This document shows positions 5,981 to 7,466 of a stretch of 7,466 nucleotides of DNA, piece after piece. A program made the translations under genes and the position numbers. Under the pieces are notes generated by a model. That model was given only the letters and a program-made list of their open reading frames with translations, was not told where the DNA came from and ran no database searches. The stretch is from Flavobacteriaceae bacterium. GTDB taxonomy: Bacteria > Bacteroidota > Bacteroidia > Flavobacteriales > Weeksellaceae. Positions within the stretch are counted from its first letter, which is position 1. Each line of letters opens with the position of its first letter. Where the stretch lies: the NCBI GenBank assembly GCA_031273305.1, contig JAISSC010000103.1:1-7466 (forward strand). Reading direction: 5' to 3'.

Positions 5981-6199
5981 ATGAACAGAATTAAATAGAA
6001 GTTCTTCTAGAAGAAAAATGCATAAAACAGGCTTAGTTTGCTGAGCAGCTTGGGAAAAACTACAATATGGTAAACAGTTATGTTCAGTGTTCAGAATAGA
6101 CAACAACCAAGACTTGAAGTGCTTTATGAAATCGCAAAGATTCTTGATGTTGAAGTTGAACAGTTGCTAACTAAAATAAAAAAAGAAGATGAGAAATAA
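5981..6199 (+). pseudogene. Broken XRE-family helix-turn-helix regulator of the restriction-modification operon
   Basis: Read across three lesions, this encodes a 69-residue XRE regulator: MNRIK, EVLLEEKCIKQA, FAEQLGKNYNMVNSYVQ, NRQQPRLEVLYEIAKILDV, then EVEQLLTKIKKEDEK. The recognition-helix region (YNMVNSYVQNRQQP) and the tail pattern PRLEVLYEIAKILDV are typical of the family. Lesion 1 is two extra bases, TA at 5996-5997, after codon 5, making an immediate TAG. Lesion 2 is an in-frame TAG at 6034-6036, where a Glu or Lys codon is likely. Lesion 3 is a tandem duplication of TGTTCAG (6081-6087 and 6088-6094). Removing the 9 surplus bases leaves 210 bp, exactly 70 codons with the stop, which supports the reconstruction. 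Such small regulators often control restriction-modification genes. Its stop overlaps the methyltransferase start by 11 bp. Sequencing error is unlikely for three different lesions beside clean genes. Confidence 0.85.
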
Positions 6200-7376
6200 T
6201 AACGTTTCCAAAAGGATAAATTATAAAATAACTACTGTTGAACAGGCAAAATCTGTATCACGTAACTTTTTAAAGTCCATTGAGCTTGATAAAGCAATAG
6301 ATTTCGGATTACCTGAAATAGATGACAGATACCACATTTGGCGTGTTCCGGTAAAATCCAAAAGCAATGAGAGTATTGGTGAAATTGTAATAGACGCTTT
6401 TACTACGTTGATTAACGAAAAGAAAACAACGAATAAAGAAGTCTTGGAATCCCGTTTGCTTGGAAGAAAAAACGGAACAGAAGTTAAAAAGAATGGAAAT
6501 TCTGTACCCAAAATATCAAATCTTAGAAACACAATTGGATTCGGTGATTGTGAAATTCTTCTTCAGGAAACACCAAGCGAATCTGTTGATTTAGTATTTA
6601 CTTCCCCACCATATTATAATGCCAGACCTGAATACACAGAGTATTTAAGCTATGAAGAATATTTATTAAAGATCAGGAAGATTATTCATCAGGCTCACAG
6701 AGTTTTAAATGAAGGAAGATTTTTTGTAATGAACATATCCCCTGTATTAATCAGGAGAGCAAACAGAAATGAAGCATCCAGGCGAATTGCCGTTCCGTTT
6801 GATTTTCACAGATTATTTATTGAAGAAGGATTTGAGTTTGTTGATGACATTCATTGGGTAAAGCCCGAAGGTGCAGGCTGGGCAACAGGACGTGGAAGGA
6901 GATTTGCGGCAGACAGAAATCCGTTACAGTATAAACCTGTTCCGGTTACCGAATATGTGTTGGTTTATCGCAAACAAACGGATAAACTAATTGACTGGCA
7001 TATCAGAAAGCATCCGGACCAAAAACTTGTAGAAGAATCAAAAATTAAAGATGGTTATGAAACAACTAATCTTTGGAAAATTCATCCGTCATATAATAAA
7101 AATCACCCCGCAGTATTTCCTTTGGAGCTTGCAGAAAAAGTTATTCAATATTACTCGTTCAAAAATGATGTTATTCTCGACCCATTTGCAGGGACAGGAA
7201 CAACAGGAAAAGCAGCCGTTAAAAATGGAAGGCGGTTTGTTTTATTTGAACAGGACGAAGAATATATGAAACTGATAAAAGAAGATGTTTTTAACTGGCT
7301 TCAAAAAGATGCTGAAAAAATAAATTGGATAAATACAGAAATTCCTGCCAATAAACAACACTTTCTAAACTTCTAA
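6189..7376 (+). CDS. Beta-class site-specific DNA methyltransferase (N4-cytosine or N6-adenine)
   Basis: This intact 395-residue protein is a restriction-modification methyltransferase. The catalytic motif IV, TSPPYY (138-143), comes before the S-adenosylmethionine-binding motif I, DPFAGTGTTG (331-340); this order defines the beta class. The motif X-like NHPAVFPLELAEKVIQYY (305-322) sits just before motif I as expected, and VLFEQDEEY (351-359) follows as motif II. The segment between, including IHWVKPEGAGWATGRGRRFA (221-240), is probably the target-recognition part. TSPPY favours N4-cytosine, but SPPY also occurs in N6-adenine enzymes, so the modified base is open. Residues 1 to about 110 form an extension before the catalytic domain that I do not recognise (IDDRYHIWRVPVK and IGEIVIDAFTTLI are its clearest parts). 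The start ATG at 6189 overlaps the end of the regulator remnant, suggesting translational coupling originally. An ORF follows after 3 bp. Confidence 0.88.
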   Translation: MRNNNVSKRINYKITTVEQAKSVSRNFLKSIELDKAIDFGLPEIDDRYHIWRVPVKSKSNESIGEIVIDAFTTLINEKKTTNKEVLESRLLGRKNGTEVKKNGNSVPKISNLRNTIGFGDCEILLQETPSESVDLVFTSPPYYNARPEYTEYLSYEEYLLKIRKIIHQAHRVLNEGRFFVMNISPVLIRRANRNEASRRIAVPFDFHRLFIEEGFEFVDDIHWVKPEGAGWATGRGRRFAADRNPLQYKPVPVTEYVLVYRKQTDKLIDWHIRKHPDQKLVEESKIKDGYETTNLWKIHPSYNKNHPAVFPLELAEKVIQYYSFKNDVILDPFAGTGTTGKAAVKNGRRFVLFEQDEEYMKLIKEDVFNWLQKDAEKINWINTEIPANKQHFLNF

Positions 7377-7379
7377 GGA

Positions 7380-7466
7380 ATGAGTAAGAAAAATTTATTA
7401 TCAGGTCAGATACCTGAAATTGGACGAAAGCTAACAAAATTTACAGGGAAAGAACTTATTGACAGG
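7380..7466 (+). CDS. Start of an unidentified ORF, probably the partner restriction endonuclease (truncated by the window)
   Basis: An open frame begins with ATG three bases after the methyltransferase stop and stays open for all 29 codons to the right edge (MSKKNLLSGQIPEIGRK, then LTKFTGKELIDR). TAAGGA just before the ATG may help ribosome binding. The residues visible do not identify a family. Its position directly behind a type II-style methyltransferase makes the cognate endonuclease the most likely identity; this is inference from gene order only. Confidence 0.6.
   Translation, partial: MSKKNLLSGQIPEIGRKLTKFTGKELIDR

Noticed and set aside
6081..6094. TGTTCAG tandem repeat as a phase-variation switch
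   Set aside because: Loss of one copy alone would not restore the regulator, because the 2-bp insertion and the TAG remain upstream.
5735..6106. 123-codon open frame on the minus strand across the E2 end and the regulator remnant
   Set aside because: It lies antisense to clear coding sequence, shows no domain or signal features, and crosses an intergenic promoter; it is a shadow frame.

Overview
The window looks like Bacteroidota (probably order Bacteroidales) chromosome. It is AT-rich, Shine-Dalgarno sequences are weak or absent, and the best promoters have the Bacteroidota primary-sigma form, TTTG then about 20 bases then TAnnTTTG. The gene families also fit: a DUF4405 membrane protein, an AraC regulator beside a TolC/HlyD efflux set, and a pyruvate dehydrogenase (PDH) E1-alpha directly followed by a double-lipoyl E2. 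A PDH complex would suit a facultative or aerotolerant member better than a strict anaerobe, but that is inference.

Left part (1-2873), all on the minus strand. Read in transcription order it holds an AraC-family regulator, a four-helix DUF4405 protein, a TolC-type outer-membrane channel and the first 54 codons of an HlyD-type lipoprotein adaptor that runs off the left edge. The channel and adaptor genes are 4 bp apart. This looks like a locally regulated tripartite export system, whose inner-membrane pump should lie beyond position 1. Two half-sites exactly 21 bp apart just upstream of the DUF4405 gene are a good candidate AraC operator.

Middle (2874-5895). A 361-bp divergent intergenic region ends in a near-ideal promoter for the plus-strand pair PDH E1-alpha and PDH E2. 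E1-beta and E3 are not in the window. The two lipoyl domains of E2 are 78% identical (58/74 residues), so they are a tandem duplication.

Right part (5896-7466), plus strand. This is the start of a restriction-modification operon with its own near-ideal promoter. First comes the remnant of a small XRE helix-turn-helix regulator, inactivated by three separate lesions: a 2-bp insertion, a TAG stop and a 7-bp tandem duplication. Its stop codon overlaps the start of an intact beta-class DNA methyltransferase. Three bases after the methyltransferase a new ORF begins and is cut by the right edge; by position it is probably the partner endonuclease. The dead regulator in front of a live methyltransferase, with intact promoter and symmetric operator-like repeats, is the most unusual thing in the window.
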